This document shows, in pieces, positions 34,554 through 42,170 of a stretch of DNA of 64,000 bases (position 1 is the first letter of the stretch; every line of letters begins with the position of its first letter). Source of the DNA: an uncultured Oscillospiraceae bacterium. GTDB taxonomy: Bacteria > Bacillota > Clostridia > Oscillospirales > Oscillospiraceae. The notes below the pieces were generated by a model, which was given only the letters and a program-made list of their open reading frames with translations, was not told where the DNA came from and made no database searches. The stretch spans positions 1 through 64,000 of the forward strand of contig CANQXK010000008.1 of assembly GCA_947627715.1 (NCBI GenBank). Reading direction: 5' to 3'. The position numbers were made by a program, and so were the translations under genes.

Positions 34554-35036
34554 GTGCTGGACGCTCTGCGGGGGTGGGTCCTGACCATCACGGCCACGGC
34601 GCTTTTGTGCGCCCTGGCCAGGGCGCTGACGCCGAAAAACGGAAAGAAGGCCGTGGGCGTGGCGTGCGCCTTCGCCATGATGGCGGCCATGCTGGGCATC
34701 TGCGGGGACGTGGACGCCCTGGGCGTGGGGATGTACGTGGAGCAATACCGCGCCCAGGCGGACGAGACGGTAAAAAACGCCCAGGAGCGGGCCAGAAGCG
34801 AGACAAGATTTATCATAGAGGCCCGGTGCGAGGCATATATATTGGACAAAGCCGCCGCGCTGGGCGTACCGCTTGACGGCGTGTCCGTCACGGCCAAATG
34901 GAGCGGCGAGGGGTTTTGGTACCCGGACGGGTGCGCGCTGAGGGGGGATGAGAGCCGTGAGTTGTCGAGGGTCATAGAGGCCGAGCTTGGAATCAGCATG
35001 GAAAAACAGATCTGGAGCACACAGGATGGAACATAA
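34554..35036 (+). CDS. spoIIIAF: Stage III sporulation protein AF
   Basis: SpoIIIAF is a 160-residue membrane protein: two N-terminal helices (LRGWVLTITATALLCALARAL and VGVACAFAMMAAMLGICG) followed by a soluble domain with YILDKAAALGVPLDGVSVTAKW, related to ring-forming secretion domains. It starts at GTG with AAAGGGGGAG upstream and overlaps the next gene by 11 bp. Confidence 0.9.
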   Translation: MLDALRGWVLTITATALLCALARALTPKNGKKAVGVACAFAMMAAMLGICGDVDALGVGMYVEQYRAQADETVKNAQERARSETRFIIEARCEAYILDKAAALGVPLDGVSVTAKWSGEGFWYPDGCALRGDESRELSRVIEAELGISMEKQIWSTQDGT

Positions 35037-35559
35037 GAAATTTTCAGGCCCTCTGTGGGAAAAGCTCAAGGGGGCGAAAGCGCCCCTCATCGTCCTGCTG
35101 GCGGGACTGGCGCTGCTGCTCCTGCCCACGGGGCGGGGCGGCGGCGACGGCGGCGCGGAGGAGAGCCAGGCCCCTGCCGCCGCCGCAGAGGGGGCGGAGG
35201 AGGACCTGGAGGCCCGGCTGGAGGAGGTCCTCTCCCTCATCGACGGGGCGGGCCAGGTCCGGCTCCTGCTGGCTCCCGCCTCCGGCGGGGAACGGGTGCT
35301 GGCGCGGGACTACACCTCCTCCGGGGAGGAGAACGGGGACACGGGGAGAAGCGAGAGCACCGAGTCTGCCGTCATCGTCCAACGCTCCGGCGGCGGAAGC
35401 GAGGCGGTGGAGGTCTCCTACGTCTACCCCCGCTGGCGCGGGGCGGTGGTGGCCGCCCAGGGGGCGGACGACCCAAGGGTGAAGCTGGAGCTTTTGGAGG
35501 CGGTGAAGGCCGCCACGGGGCTTTCCGGGGAAGCCGTGAAAATCGTGAAGATGAAGTGA
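35026..35559 (+). CDS. spoIIIAG: Stage III sporulation protein AG
   Basis: SpoIIIAG forms a large ring in the mother-cell membrane of the feeding channel. The 177 residues have one N-terminal transmembrane segment (APLIVLLAGLALLLLP), a Glu-rich linker, and a ring-building domain with SLIDGAGQVRLLLAP, VSYVYPRWRGAVVAAQGADDP and LLEAVKAATGLSGEAVKIVKM. ATG 35026 is chosen by similarity and by GGAG 9 bp upstream. Confidence 0.92.
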   Translation: MEHKKFSGPLWEKLKGAKAPLIVLLAGLALLLLPTGRGGGDGGAEESQAPAAAAEGAEEDLEARLEEVLSLIDGAGQVRLLLAPASGGERVLARDYTSSGEENGDTGRSESTESAVIVQRSGGGSEAVEVSYVYPRWRGAVVAAQGADDPRVKLELLEAVKAATGLSGEAVKIVKMK

Positions 35560-35575
35560 TATGCAGGAGGTCAAC

Positions 35576-36238
35576 ATGAAGGCTGTGAAAAGAAACGCGG
35601 TGATCCTGACGGTGATGCTGTTTATCTGCGCCGCCGTCTATCTCAACTGGTCGTACAACAAGAGGGTGGAGGAGGCCGCCGGGCTTGAGGCCGGGGATCC
35701 CTCCGGGGAGGAGAAGGACGGGAAGGAGGAGGCGAACGCCCAGGCGGGAGATGCCGGGGCGGTGAGCCTTGGGAACACGGCGGACGAGGGGGACGCGGGC
35801 CTTTACTACACCGTCGCCGGGTCCGGGGAGGACCAGGGCGGTCAGGCTCCCGCCGGGGACGGGGAGAGCGCGGACGCGGGCAAATATGACGAGTACTTCG
35901 CCCAGGTGCGGCTGGAGCGCAGCCAGGCCAGGGACGAGGCGGCCTCCACCCTGACGGCGGTGTCCCAGGCCCAGGGCGCGTCCCCGGAGACGGTGGACGG
36001 GGCGCTTCAGGCCATGACCAGGATGGCCCAGTACGCCGTCAAGGAGGCGGAGCTGGAGAACCTGATCCGGGCCAAGGGCTTTATCGACTGCGTGGTGTAC
36101 CTGACGGACGACTCGGTGAGCGTCACCGTGGCGTGCGAGGGCGGCCTGGACGAGGCCGGCGCTGCCAAGATCACCGACGTTATCGTCAGCAATACCGACA
36201 TGAAGGCCGACGCCCTCCGGGTCACGGAGATAAAATAA
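35576..36238 (+). CDS. spoIIIAH: Stage III sporulation protein AH
   Basis: SpoIIIAH binds forespore SpoIIQ across the intermembrane space. The 220 residues have a transmembrane helix (AVILTVMLFICAAVYLNWSYNKR), an acidic Gly/Ala-rich linker, and a C-terminal YscJ/FliF-like domain (YDEYFAQVRLERSQARDEA, LIRAKGFIDCVVYLTDDSVSVTV). ATG 35576 has AGGAGG 5 bp upstream. It closes the spoIIIA operon; all eight genes are present and intact. Confidence 0.93.
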   Translation: MKAVKRNAVILTVMLFICAAVYLNWSYNKRVEEAAGLEAGDPSGEEKDGKEEANAQAGDAGAVSLGNTADEGDAGLYYTVAGSGEDQGGQAPAGDGESADAGKYDEYFAQVRLERSQARDEAASTLTAVSQAQGASPETVDGALQAMTRMAQYAVKEAELENLIRAKGFIDCVVYLTDDSVSVTVACEGGLDEAGAAKITDVIVSNTDMKADALRVTEIK

Positions 36239-36382
36239 GGATTTTTTGAGAAATTGGCTTTATTTTTCCTGCCGGGTGTGTTAGAATAAAATGAAAGTGT
36301 ATGCCCGCCGGCGGCGGACGCCCCCTTGGGGAGGGCGGGGCCGGAACGGCCGGAGGATCATAATAAAACCAAGGAGGCAGCT

Positions 36383-36748
36383 ATGGGCGAGAACAAGGAT
36401 TACATCACGCACCCGGACGAGAAGGGGAGCATCAACATCTCCGAGGAGGTCATCTCCGTCATCGCCGCGTCTGCGGCGCTGGAGACGGAGGGAGTGGCGG
36501 CGCTCAGCGCCGGACGGGACCTGGGCGAGCTTCTGGGCAAGAAGAATCTCTCAAAGGGCGTTCGCCTCACCGTCGAGGACGAGACGGTGAAGGTGGACCT
36601 GTGGCTGACCGTCAAGCTGGGCGTGTCCGTGAACAACGTGGGCAAGAAGGTGCAGGAGGCCGTGGCCGCCGGCATCGAGTCCATGACGGGCTTCAAGGTC
36701 ACCGAGGTCAACGTCCACATCACCGGCGTCAACCTCCTTAAGAAATAA
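36383..36748 (+). CDS. Asp23/Gls24 family envelope stress response protein
   Basis: This 121-residue protein (YqhY type) has an Asp23 domain across nearly all its length: GSINISEEVISVIAASAALETEGVAAL, VDLWLTVKLGVSVNNVGKKVQEAVAAGIESMTG and VNVHITGVNL. In Firmicutes yqhY sits between accBC and nusB and affects lipid metabolism or envelope homeostasis. Here it is between spoIIIAH and nusB with no accBC. ATG 36383 follows AAGGAGG by 6 bp. Confidence 0.92.
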   Translation: MGENKDYITHPDEKGSINISEEVISVIAASAALETEGVAALSAGRDLGELLGKKNLSKGVRLTVEDETVKVDLWLTVKLGVSVNNVGKKVQEAVAAGIESMTGFKVTEVNVHITGVNLLKK

Positions 36749-36788
36749 GCGCGGTATGGAGCGGCGGGCCAATTCATATTTGTCTGTA

Positions 36789-36810
36789 GGGGCGGGTTTC
36801 AGACCCGCCC
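36789..36810. repeat. Short GC-rich inverted repeat upstream of nusB
   Basis: GGGCGGGT and ACCCGCCC form a perfect stem with a TTCAG loop. No T run follows, so it is not an obvious terminator. Confidence 0.45.
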
Positions 36811-36835
36811 GTATGGAGTTTTCGGAGAGAGTTTT

Positions 36836-37285
36836 ATGAACAGATCGGAAGCGAGAGAGATCGCCGTGCGGCTTTGCTTTGAGCTGTCAAGCCGCGAGTG
36901 CGACGCCAAAGAGGTGCTGAACCAGTTCTTTGACGGGGAGTATTACGCCTCCCTGGCCGGGGAGGACAAGCTGTTTGAGGGGCTGCCCCAGCCCAACCAC
37001 CGGGAGTATATCGAGGAGCTGGTGCTGGGCATCGGAGAACACGCGGCGGAGCTTGACGGGTATGTGGCCAAGTACGCAAGAGGGTGGAAATTCGGCCGCA
37101 TCTCCCGGACGGCGCTGGCCGTCCTCAAGACGGCCATGTACGAGATCATGTATATGCCCCACATCCCCAACGGCACGGCCATCAACGAGGCGGTGGAGAT
37201 CGCCAAGAAATACGACGAGCCGGAGACGGTGTCGTTCATCAACGGCGTTCTCGGCTCCTTTGTGAGGGAAGAGCTGCCGGAATAA
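36836..37285 (+). CDS. nusB: Transcription antitermination factor NusB
   Basis: NusB binds boxA RNA with NusE in rRNA antitermination. The 149-residue all-helical protein begins RSEAREIAVRLCFEL and contains GWKFGRISRTALAVLKTAMYEIMY and AINEAVEIAKKYDEPETVSFINGVLGSFV, its most conserved block. The Firmicutes order Asp23-nusB is kept, but the usual next gene folD is absent. Confidence 0.95.
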   Translation: MNRSEAREIAVRLCFELSSRECDAKEVLNQFFDGEYYASLAGEDKLFEGLPQPNHREYIEELVLGIGEHAAELDGYVAKYARGWKFGRISRTALAVLKTAMYEIMYMPHIPNGTAINEAVEIAKKYDEPETVSFINGVLGSFVREELPE

Positions 37286-37358
37286 ACTGGCGAAAAAAGG
37301 AATTTTTTGCGACGTACACGCCGCCGCAAAAAAATTGACCGATTTTTGAGAGTCTGAA

Positions 37359-38279
37359 ATGAGTAGTATAGCCGTTGCCTTTGACACATCCAATTACACC
37401 ACCTCCTGCGCCTTCTTTGACGGGGAGGGGGGCGTCAACGCGGGACGTCTGCTGGACGTAAAGCCCGGAGAGCTGGGCCTTCGCCAGTCGGACGCCCTCT
37501 TTTCCCATGTCCGAAGGCTCCCCCAGATCGTGGACAGCCTCCCCTTTGACGGGCAGATCGCCGCCGTGGGGGCCTCGGAGACTCCGCGGGAGACGCAAGG
37601 TTCGTATATGCCCTGCTTCCTGGCCGGGGTGGCCCAGGCACGGGCGCTTTCGCATTTTTTGAAGGTCCCGTATTTCGGCTTCTCCCACCAGCAGGGGCAC
37701 ATCGCCGCCGCCGCCTGGTCGGCGGGGCATATGGAGCTTCTGGAGACGCCCCACCTGGCGTGGCACCTGTCCGGGGGCACCACGGAGCTGCTGCTCGTCC
37801 GGCCGGAGGGGGTGGCGGTGCGCTGTGAGATCGTGGGCGGGACCAGGGACGTGTCCGCCGGACAGCTCATCGACCGCACGGGCCAGCTTTTGGGCCTCCC
37901 GTTCCCCGCCGGGCGGGCGCTGGACAAGCTCTCCGGGGAGGCGGCGGAGAGAAAGTCGTACCTCCCCAAAAAGGACGGCTGCCACTTCTCCCTCTCAGGC
38001 GTGGAGCACAAGATGAAGGAGATGCGTGAGCGGGGCGAGCCGGACGGGGAGATCGCGTATTTCTCCCTCTGCTCGGTGGTCCGCGCCGTCCACCAGGCCA
38101 CGGAGGAGGCGAAACGCCGCTTCGGGGACCTGCCGGTGCTCTATTCCGGGGGCGTGGCCTCCAACTCCCTCCTGCGGGAGCTGACGCCGGAGGGGATCTT
38201 CGCCGAGCCCCGCTATTCCACGGACAACGCCATGGGGACGGCCATCCTCACCTGGAGGGCGGTGAACGCCCTTGGATGA
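37359..38279 (+). CDS. TsaD/Kae1-like paralogue (Gcp family, M22-like)
   Basis: This 306-residue ASKHA-fold protein resembles TsaD but is clearly a second type. It keeps the metal-binding His pair in FSHQQGHIAAA (as in HxxxH of TsaD), a phosphate-binding loop HLSGGTTELLLV, YSGGVASNSLLRE, and YSTDNAMG with the metal-ligand Asp. It starts IAVAFDTSNYTTSCAFF. The N-terminus is shorter and much of the body diverges from TsaD. Its placement between nusB and xseA replaces folD. Whether it takes part in t6A formation is unknown; tsaB and tsaE are about 7 kb away on the other strand. Confidence 0.85.
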   Translation: MSSIAVAFDTSNYTTSCAFFDGEGGVNAGRLLDVKPGELGLRQSDALFSHVRRLPQIVDSLPFDGQIAAVGASETPRETQGSYMPCFLAGVAQARALSHFLKVPYFGFSHQQGHIAAAAWSAGHMELLETPHLAWHLSGGTTELLLVRPEGVAVRCEIVGGTRDVSAGQLIDRTGQLLGLPFPAGRALDKLSGEAAERKSYLPKKDGCHFSLSGVEHKMKEMRERGEPDGEIAYFSLCSVVRAVHQATEEAKRRFGDLPVLYSGGVASNSLLRELTPEGIFAEPRYSTDNAMGTAILTWRAVNALG

Positions 38280-39465
38280 CCGAAACGTCATGACGGTGAC
38301 GGAGCTTAACGAGTACCTGAAAAACGTCTTTGACTCCATGCCGCGCCTTGAGAAGATTTACATTCGCGGGGAGCTTTCCAACTACAAGGTCTACCCCTCC
38401 GGGCACCACTACTTCACCATGAAGGACGCGGGCGGGGCGCTTCGGTGCGTCCTGTTCCGCTCCGCCGCCGCGCGCCTGCGCTTCAGGCCCGGCGATGGCA
38501 TGAAGGTCATCGCCTTCGGGCGCGTGTCGGTGTACCCCAGGGACGGGGTGTACCAGCTCTATGTCAACGCCCTCACCCCCGACGGGGTGGGGGACCTGCA
38601 GATGGCCTTTGAACAGCTGCGGGAGAAGCTATACAGGGAGGGCCTTTTCGACGAGGCCCACAAAAAGCCCCTGCCGCCGTTCCCCATGCGGGTGGGCGTG
38701 GTCACCAGCTCCGCCGGGGCGGCGGTACACGACATCATCCGGGTGCTGAGAAAACGCTGGCCGGCGGCGAAGGTGCTCCTTCTCCCCGTGCGGGTGCAGG
38801 GGGAGGAGGCCGCGGCTGAGATCGCGGCGGCGGTGAGATACGCGGGGAAATACGACGTGGCCGACGTGCTCATCGTGGGCCGGGGCGGCGGGAGCATGGA
38901 GGACCTGTGGTGCTTCAACGACGAGCGGGTGGCCAGGGCCATCTATGACTGCCCCATCCCGGTGGTCTCCGGCGTGGGACACGAGCCGGACTTCACCATC
39001 GCCGATTTCGTGGCGGACGTGCGCGCCGCCACCCCCTCCAACGCCGCCGAGCTTGTGTCCCCGGACATCCGGGAGCTGTCGGAGACGGTGCGGGACCTGG
39101 CCGCCCGCGCGTCGGGGGCGCTGGAAAAGCGGGTGGAGCGGGAGCGGGAGAGGCTTTCGGGCTACGCCTCCCGCCGGGTGCTCCAGGACCCGAAAAACTA
39201 CGTGGACCTGTGCCGCCAGACCCTGGATGTGAAGAGCGAGAGGCTGGCGTCCATGATGTCCGCGGCGCTGGCCCAGGCGCGGCGGGGGTACACCGACCGG
39301 GCCGCGAGGCTGGACGCCATGAGTCCGCTGAAGGTCCTGGGGCGGGGCTACGCCATCGCCCAGCGGGCGGACGGACGGGTCATCAGGAGCGGTGAGGACG
39401 TCCAAAGCGGAGACGAGGTGAAGCTCAGGCTCCGAAAGGACGAGATAGACTGCGTCGTCAAGTGA
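38272..39465 (+). CDS. xseA: Exodeoxyribonuclease VII large subunit
   Basis: XseA with XseB degrades single-stranded DNA to oligonucleotides. The 397 residues have an N-terminal OB fold (VTELNEYLKNVF, IRGELSNYKVYPSGHHYFTMKD), a central catalytic region (VGVVTSSAGAAVHDIIRVL, GRGGGSMEDLWCFNDERVARAI, PVVSGVGHEPDFTIADFVADVRAATPSNAAE) and a C-terminal helical part. The start is either TTG 38272, overlapping the previous gene by 8 bp with GGTGA 7 bp upstream, or ATG 38290, which lacks a ribosome site. Confidence 0.95.
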   Translation: MDDRNVMTVTELNEYLKNVFDSMPRLEKIYIRGELSNYKVYPSGHHYFTMKDAGGALRCVLFRSAAARLRFRPGDGMKVIAFGRVSVYPRDGVYQLYVNALTPDGVGDLQMAFEQLREKLYREGLFDEAHKKPLPPFPMRVGVVTSSAGAAVHDIIRVLRKRWPAAKVLLLPVRVQGEEAAAEIAAAVRYAGKYDVADVLIVGRGGGSMEDLWCFNDERVARAIYDCPIPVVSGVGHEPDFTIADFVADVRAATPSNAAELVSPDIRELSETVRDLAARASGALEKRVERERERLSGYASRRVLQDPKNYVDLCRQTLDVKSERLASMMSAALAQARRGYTDRAARLDAMSPLKVLGRGYAIAQRADGRVIRSGEDVQSGDEVKLRLRKDEIDCVVK

Positions 39466-39513
39466 GGCGCGGGCGTTGAGACTGCCGGAGAGGCGGGAGA
39501 AAAGGAGGAGACT

Positions 39514-39747
39514 ATGGCCGCAAAGAAACTGACCTTTGAGCAATCCGTGGCGCGCCTTGACGAGATCGTCAAGACGCTGGAGCGGGGCGACAGGCCCCTG
39601 GAGGAGGCGCTGGCCCTCTTTGAGGAGGGGACGGGCCTCATCCGCGCCTGCGGCAAGGTGCTGGACGAGGCGGAGCAGAAGGTGGTCAAGCTCCAGCGGG
39701 GCGCCGGCGGGGAGCCGGAGGAGCGCCCCTTCACGGAGGAAGAGTGA
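39514..39747 (+). CDS. xseB: Exodeoxyribonuclease VII small subunit
   Basis: XseB is the 77-residue helical-hairpin partner of XseA. LTFEQSVARLDEIVKTLERGDRPLEEALALFEEG is the family signature. AAAAGGAGG precedes ATG. The TGA stop overlaps the ispA ATG by one base. Confidence 0.95.
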   Translation: MAAKKLTFEQSVARLDEIVKTLERGDRPLEEALALFEEGTGLIRACGKVLDEAEQKVVKLQRGAGGEPEERPFTEEE

Positions 39748-40619
39748 TGGAGCTTGAAAGAGAGCTTACGTATCTCAGAGCGAAGGTCGAGACGGAGCTT
39801 GAAAGGTGCTTTACAGGCGATAAGCCCTACAGGAGGCTCTCCCAGGCTATGCGCTACTCCCTGCTGGCAGGGGGGAAGCGGATCCGGCCCATCCTGACGC
39901 TGAAGTTCTGCGAGGCCGCCGGGGGGAGTATGGAGAAGGCCATGCCCCTGGCGCTGGCCTGCGAGATGATCCACACCTACTCCCTCATCCACGACGACCT
40001 GCCGGAGATGGACAACGATGACCTGCGCCGGGGCAAGCCCACCAACCACCGGGTCTTCGGCGCGGGCAGGGCCGTGGTGGCCGGGGACGCCCTCCAGGCG
40101 GCGGCCTTTGAGACGGCGCTGTCGGCCCCCTTCCCGCCGGAGAGGACGGTGGCCGCCGCGGCGTACCTGGCCTCCTGCGCGGGGCTGAACGGGATGTGCG
40201 GCGGGCAGGAGCTGGACACGGCGGAGGAGTCCGACCGCTCCGAGGCGGGCCTTACCCTCATCAACGACCTGAAGACCGGGGCGATGCTCCGGGCGGCCTG
40301 CGTCCTGGGCGTCATCGCCGCAGGCGGGGACGGCGGGGCCAGAAGCGCCGCCGAGGCGTACGGCCTCCATCTGGCCAGGGCCTTCCAGATCCGGGACGAC
40401 ATCCTGGACATCATCTCCACCGAGGCCGAGCTTGGCAAGCCCATCGGCTCGGACGAGGCCAACAGCAAGCCCACCTACGCCTCCCTCCTGGGGGTGGAGG
40501 CGGCGGAGGCCGTGGTGAGGCGCGAGACCCAAAGGGCGAAAAGCGCGGTGCGCGGGGCGTTCCCGGACACGGCGTTTTTTGAGGAGCTGGCCGACAGGCT
40601 GGCGGAAAGAAGGTCCTGA
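39747..40619 (+). CDS. ispA: Farnesyl/geranyl diphosphate synthase (short-chain polyprenyl synthase)
   Basis: IspA condenses isopentenyl and allylic diphosphates, feeding isoprenoid and cell-wall carrier synthesis. The 290 residues have the first Asp-rich motif HDDLPEMDNDDLRRG, the second QIRDDILD, and GGKRIRPIL near the N-terminus. The insertion between the Asp residues of the first motif is typical of bacterial type II FPP synthases. It follows xseB by translational coupling and precedes the structured RNA, oapA and dxs. Confidence 0.94.
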   Translation: MELERELTYLRAKVETELERCFTGDKPYRRLSQAMRYSLLAGGKRIRPILTLKFCEAAGGSMEKAMPLALACEMIHTYSLIHDDLPEMDNDDLRRGKPTNHRVFGAGRAVVAGDALQAAAFETALSAPFPPERTVAAAAYLASCAGLNGMCGGQELDTAEESDRSEAGLTLINDLKTGAMLRAACVLGVIAAGGDGGARSAAEAYGLHLARAFQIRDDILDIISTEAELGKPIGSDEANSKPTYASLLGVEAAEAVVRRETQRAKSAVRGAFPDTAFFEELADRLAERRS

Positions 40620-40655
40620 AGCGGGCTGTTCACGGAAAATTCTCGTTTTGCCCTA

Positions 40656-40684
40656 TTGAAAACGGCGCGGGGATATTGTATAAT
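40656..40684 (+). promoter_or_regulatory. Consensus promoter of the OLE-like RNA
   Basis: TTGAAA, 17 bp, TATAAT. The expected start near 40691 coincides with the first bases of the closing helix of the structured RNA. Confidence 0.85.
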
Positions 40685-40690
40685 GAAAGC

Positions 40691-41340
40691 TCAGCGGCGC
40701 AGTATCCTAGTCGAAGCGGATGTCTCCTAAGAAGGGCCTAAAAATCCTTTGAAGGGCACATCGTTGAAGCCTCTTGTGTCTGCTTGGAACGCCCAGTTCC
40801 GGGTGGGTGCTGGAGGGAGGCGCAAATTGCGTCTGCATCTTCAGGGCGACCGCCAATGGCATGACGGCCCCGACCCTGCTGGTGTGGAGACCCGGCTTCG
40901 TGGTCAGGCGTACTCCCTTTCGCGGTACGCGACCTGATTACGTCCCGGGGTTTAAACCTGTATTGCGGTGCGACTTAATGGAAGAGACTTATTGACTCAA
41001 CCTGTGCTGTGTGCAGAGTAGCCTGCCTTGAGTGGGTCTTGCGGATAGGGGAGCTACGCGCACAGCGCCCCGGCCAGGGCGCTGTGCGATATCCTCTTGA
41101 AATATTTCCTGCAAAAGAGGCTAAAGAGACAGTTTGCTTCGTCATGGAAAACATCTAGGCTGTCAGACGGGCGAACAGGGGATTGCAGTGCGGTCTCAGT
41201 GGCGATCGGGTGGCCGGCAGGGCAACGGCCGGAACGGAGCTTTAATGGGAAACCGCCTTCACGGCAACGGAAGGCAGCGCCGGGGGAAAACCGACCCGAC
41301 CTAAGCCGCAAGATTAATCCTGTTCGCCGCCGCTGCGTCG
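40691..41340 (+). ncRNA. ole: OLE-like (ornate, large) structured RNA
   Basis: This ~645-nt segment between ispA and oapA has no credible protein frame. Its 5' end CAGCGGCG (40692-40699) is exactly complementary to CGCCGCTG (41328-41335), giving a closing helix that begins one base after the expected transcription start. Further structure includes a perfect 12-bp hairpin at 41059-41088 and a 13-bp helix with a 2-base bulge joining 41170-41184 to 41316-41328. OLE RNA of Bacillus halodurans has a similar length and the same neighbours (ispA, then oapA, then dxs). The class is assigned from synteny, length and folding, not from a covariance search. Confidence 0.8.
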
Positions 41341-41464
41341 TCGTGGAAGCCGCGTTCCTCGCCGCAGGGCGAAAGCTTTCAGCTCCCGCCCCACGGCTCA
41401 CACGCTGGCTTCACTCCTCCTTTCAAATCACGACCCACTGCGTTGGGCTCGTGATTTGTGAAAA

Positions 41465-41550
41465 AAGGAATATTTGATTTTTAAAACAGGGGAACGTGCG
41501 AGGGATTTTTTTCAAGGCACAGGTGCTTGAAAAAAATATTGGATATTAGA
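41465..41550 (+). repeat. Mosaic palindromic repeat, partial copy C
   Basis: GGGGAACGTGCG and a final stem TTTTTTTCAAGGCAC...GTGCTTGAAAAAAA match both ends of copies A and B; the central palindrome is missing. It lies between the OLE-like RNA and oapA. A hairpin with arms CAAATCACGA/TCGTGATTTG (41426-41456) stands just before it. The remainder of 41341-41579 shows nothing else I can assign. Confidence 0.55.
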
Positions 41551-41579
41551 TTTTTTAAATCGGGAATATGGAACAGAAA

Positions 41580-41604
41580 TTGCCGCGGAGCGGCAAGTTT
41601 TTTT
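41580..41604 (+). terminator. Intrinsic terminator before oapA
   Basis: TTGCCGC and GCGGCAA form a stem with a 3-base loop, followed by GTTTTTTT. It could end transcripts from the OLE promoter, with partial read-through into oapA-dxs. Confidence 0.75.
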
Positions 41605-41618
41605 AAAAAGGGTTTTGT

Positions 41619-42158
41619 ATGAAGCGAAAGTCAAACATCAGGTGGATCGTTGAAATCGTCCTTATTTCGCTGACCATGTCCGTGACGTTCTCCTTTGTGT
41701 CCTCGGAGATCCTGGACGGGGCGGGGTACGTGGTGGCGTTTGTGCTGCTGCTGGCCTTTATCGCCCTGGGCGTCGTCTTCGACGTCATCGGCGTGGCGGT
41801 CACCTCCGCCACGGAGACGCCGTTTCACGCCATGGCCTCCCACAAGGAGCGGGGCGCCAGGGAGGCGCTGAAGCTCCTGCGCAAGTCCGACCGCGTCAGC
41901 TCCATCTGCAACGACGTGGTGGGCGACATCTCCGGGATCATCTCAGGCGCCACGGCCGCCGCCATCGCCGGGAACCTCACCAGGGACCTTGACGTGAGCA
42001 TGGTGGTGATGTCCCTGCTGGTGACGGGGGTGGTGTCGGGCCTCACCATCGGAGGCAAGGCCGTGGGCAAGACCATCGCCATCAACAAAAACACACAGAT
42101 CATCTTCGCGGTGGGAAAGCTCATGTCCTTCCTGCCCCATCTGAAGAAGAAAAAATAA
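41619..42158 (+). CDS. oapA: OLE-associated membrane protein OapA
   Basis: This 179-residue protein has four predicted membrane segments: about 9-29 (IVEIVLISLTMSVTFSFVSS), 36-58 (YVVAFVLLLAFIALGVVFDVIGV), 100-122 and 126-150. Between the pairs lies a polar loop with ATETPFHAMASHKERGA and LRKSDRVSSICNDVVGDISG. It fits OapA, the membrane partner of OLE RNA, in size, topology and its fixed place between the RNA and dxs. OapA is implicated in membrane localisation of OLE RNA and in stress or Mg responses. The assignment rests partly on the adjacent RNA. Confidence 0.82.
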   Translation: MKRKSNIRWIVEIVLISLTMSVTFSFVSSEILDGAGYVVAFVLLLAFIALGVVFDVIGVAVTSATETPFHAMASHKERGAREALKLLRKSDRVSSICNDVVGDISGIISGATAAAIAGNLTRDLDVSMVVMSLLVTGVVSGLTIGGKAVGKTIAINKNTQIIFAVGKLMSFLPHLKKKK

Positions 42159-42170
42159 CGGAGTTTTTTT

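Noticed and set aside
37266-37358. Possible missing folD remnant between nusB and the TsaD paralogue
   Set aside because: The 80-bp gap has no sequence resembling FolD in any frame.
40691-41340. RNase P RNA, tmRNA, SRP RNA or 6S RNA considered for the structured RNA
   Set aside because: None of the conserved cores of these RNAs is seen, and the ispA-oapA-dxs context and length point to OLE.
41097-41477. Open frame inside the ispA-oapA interval
   Set aside because: It overlaps the long helices of the OLE-like RNA, lacks a ribosome site and has no similarity to known proteins.
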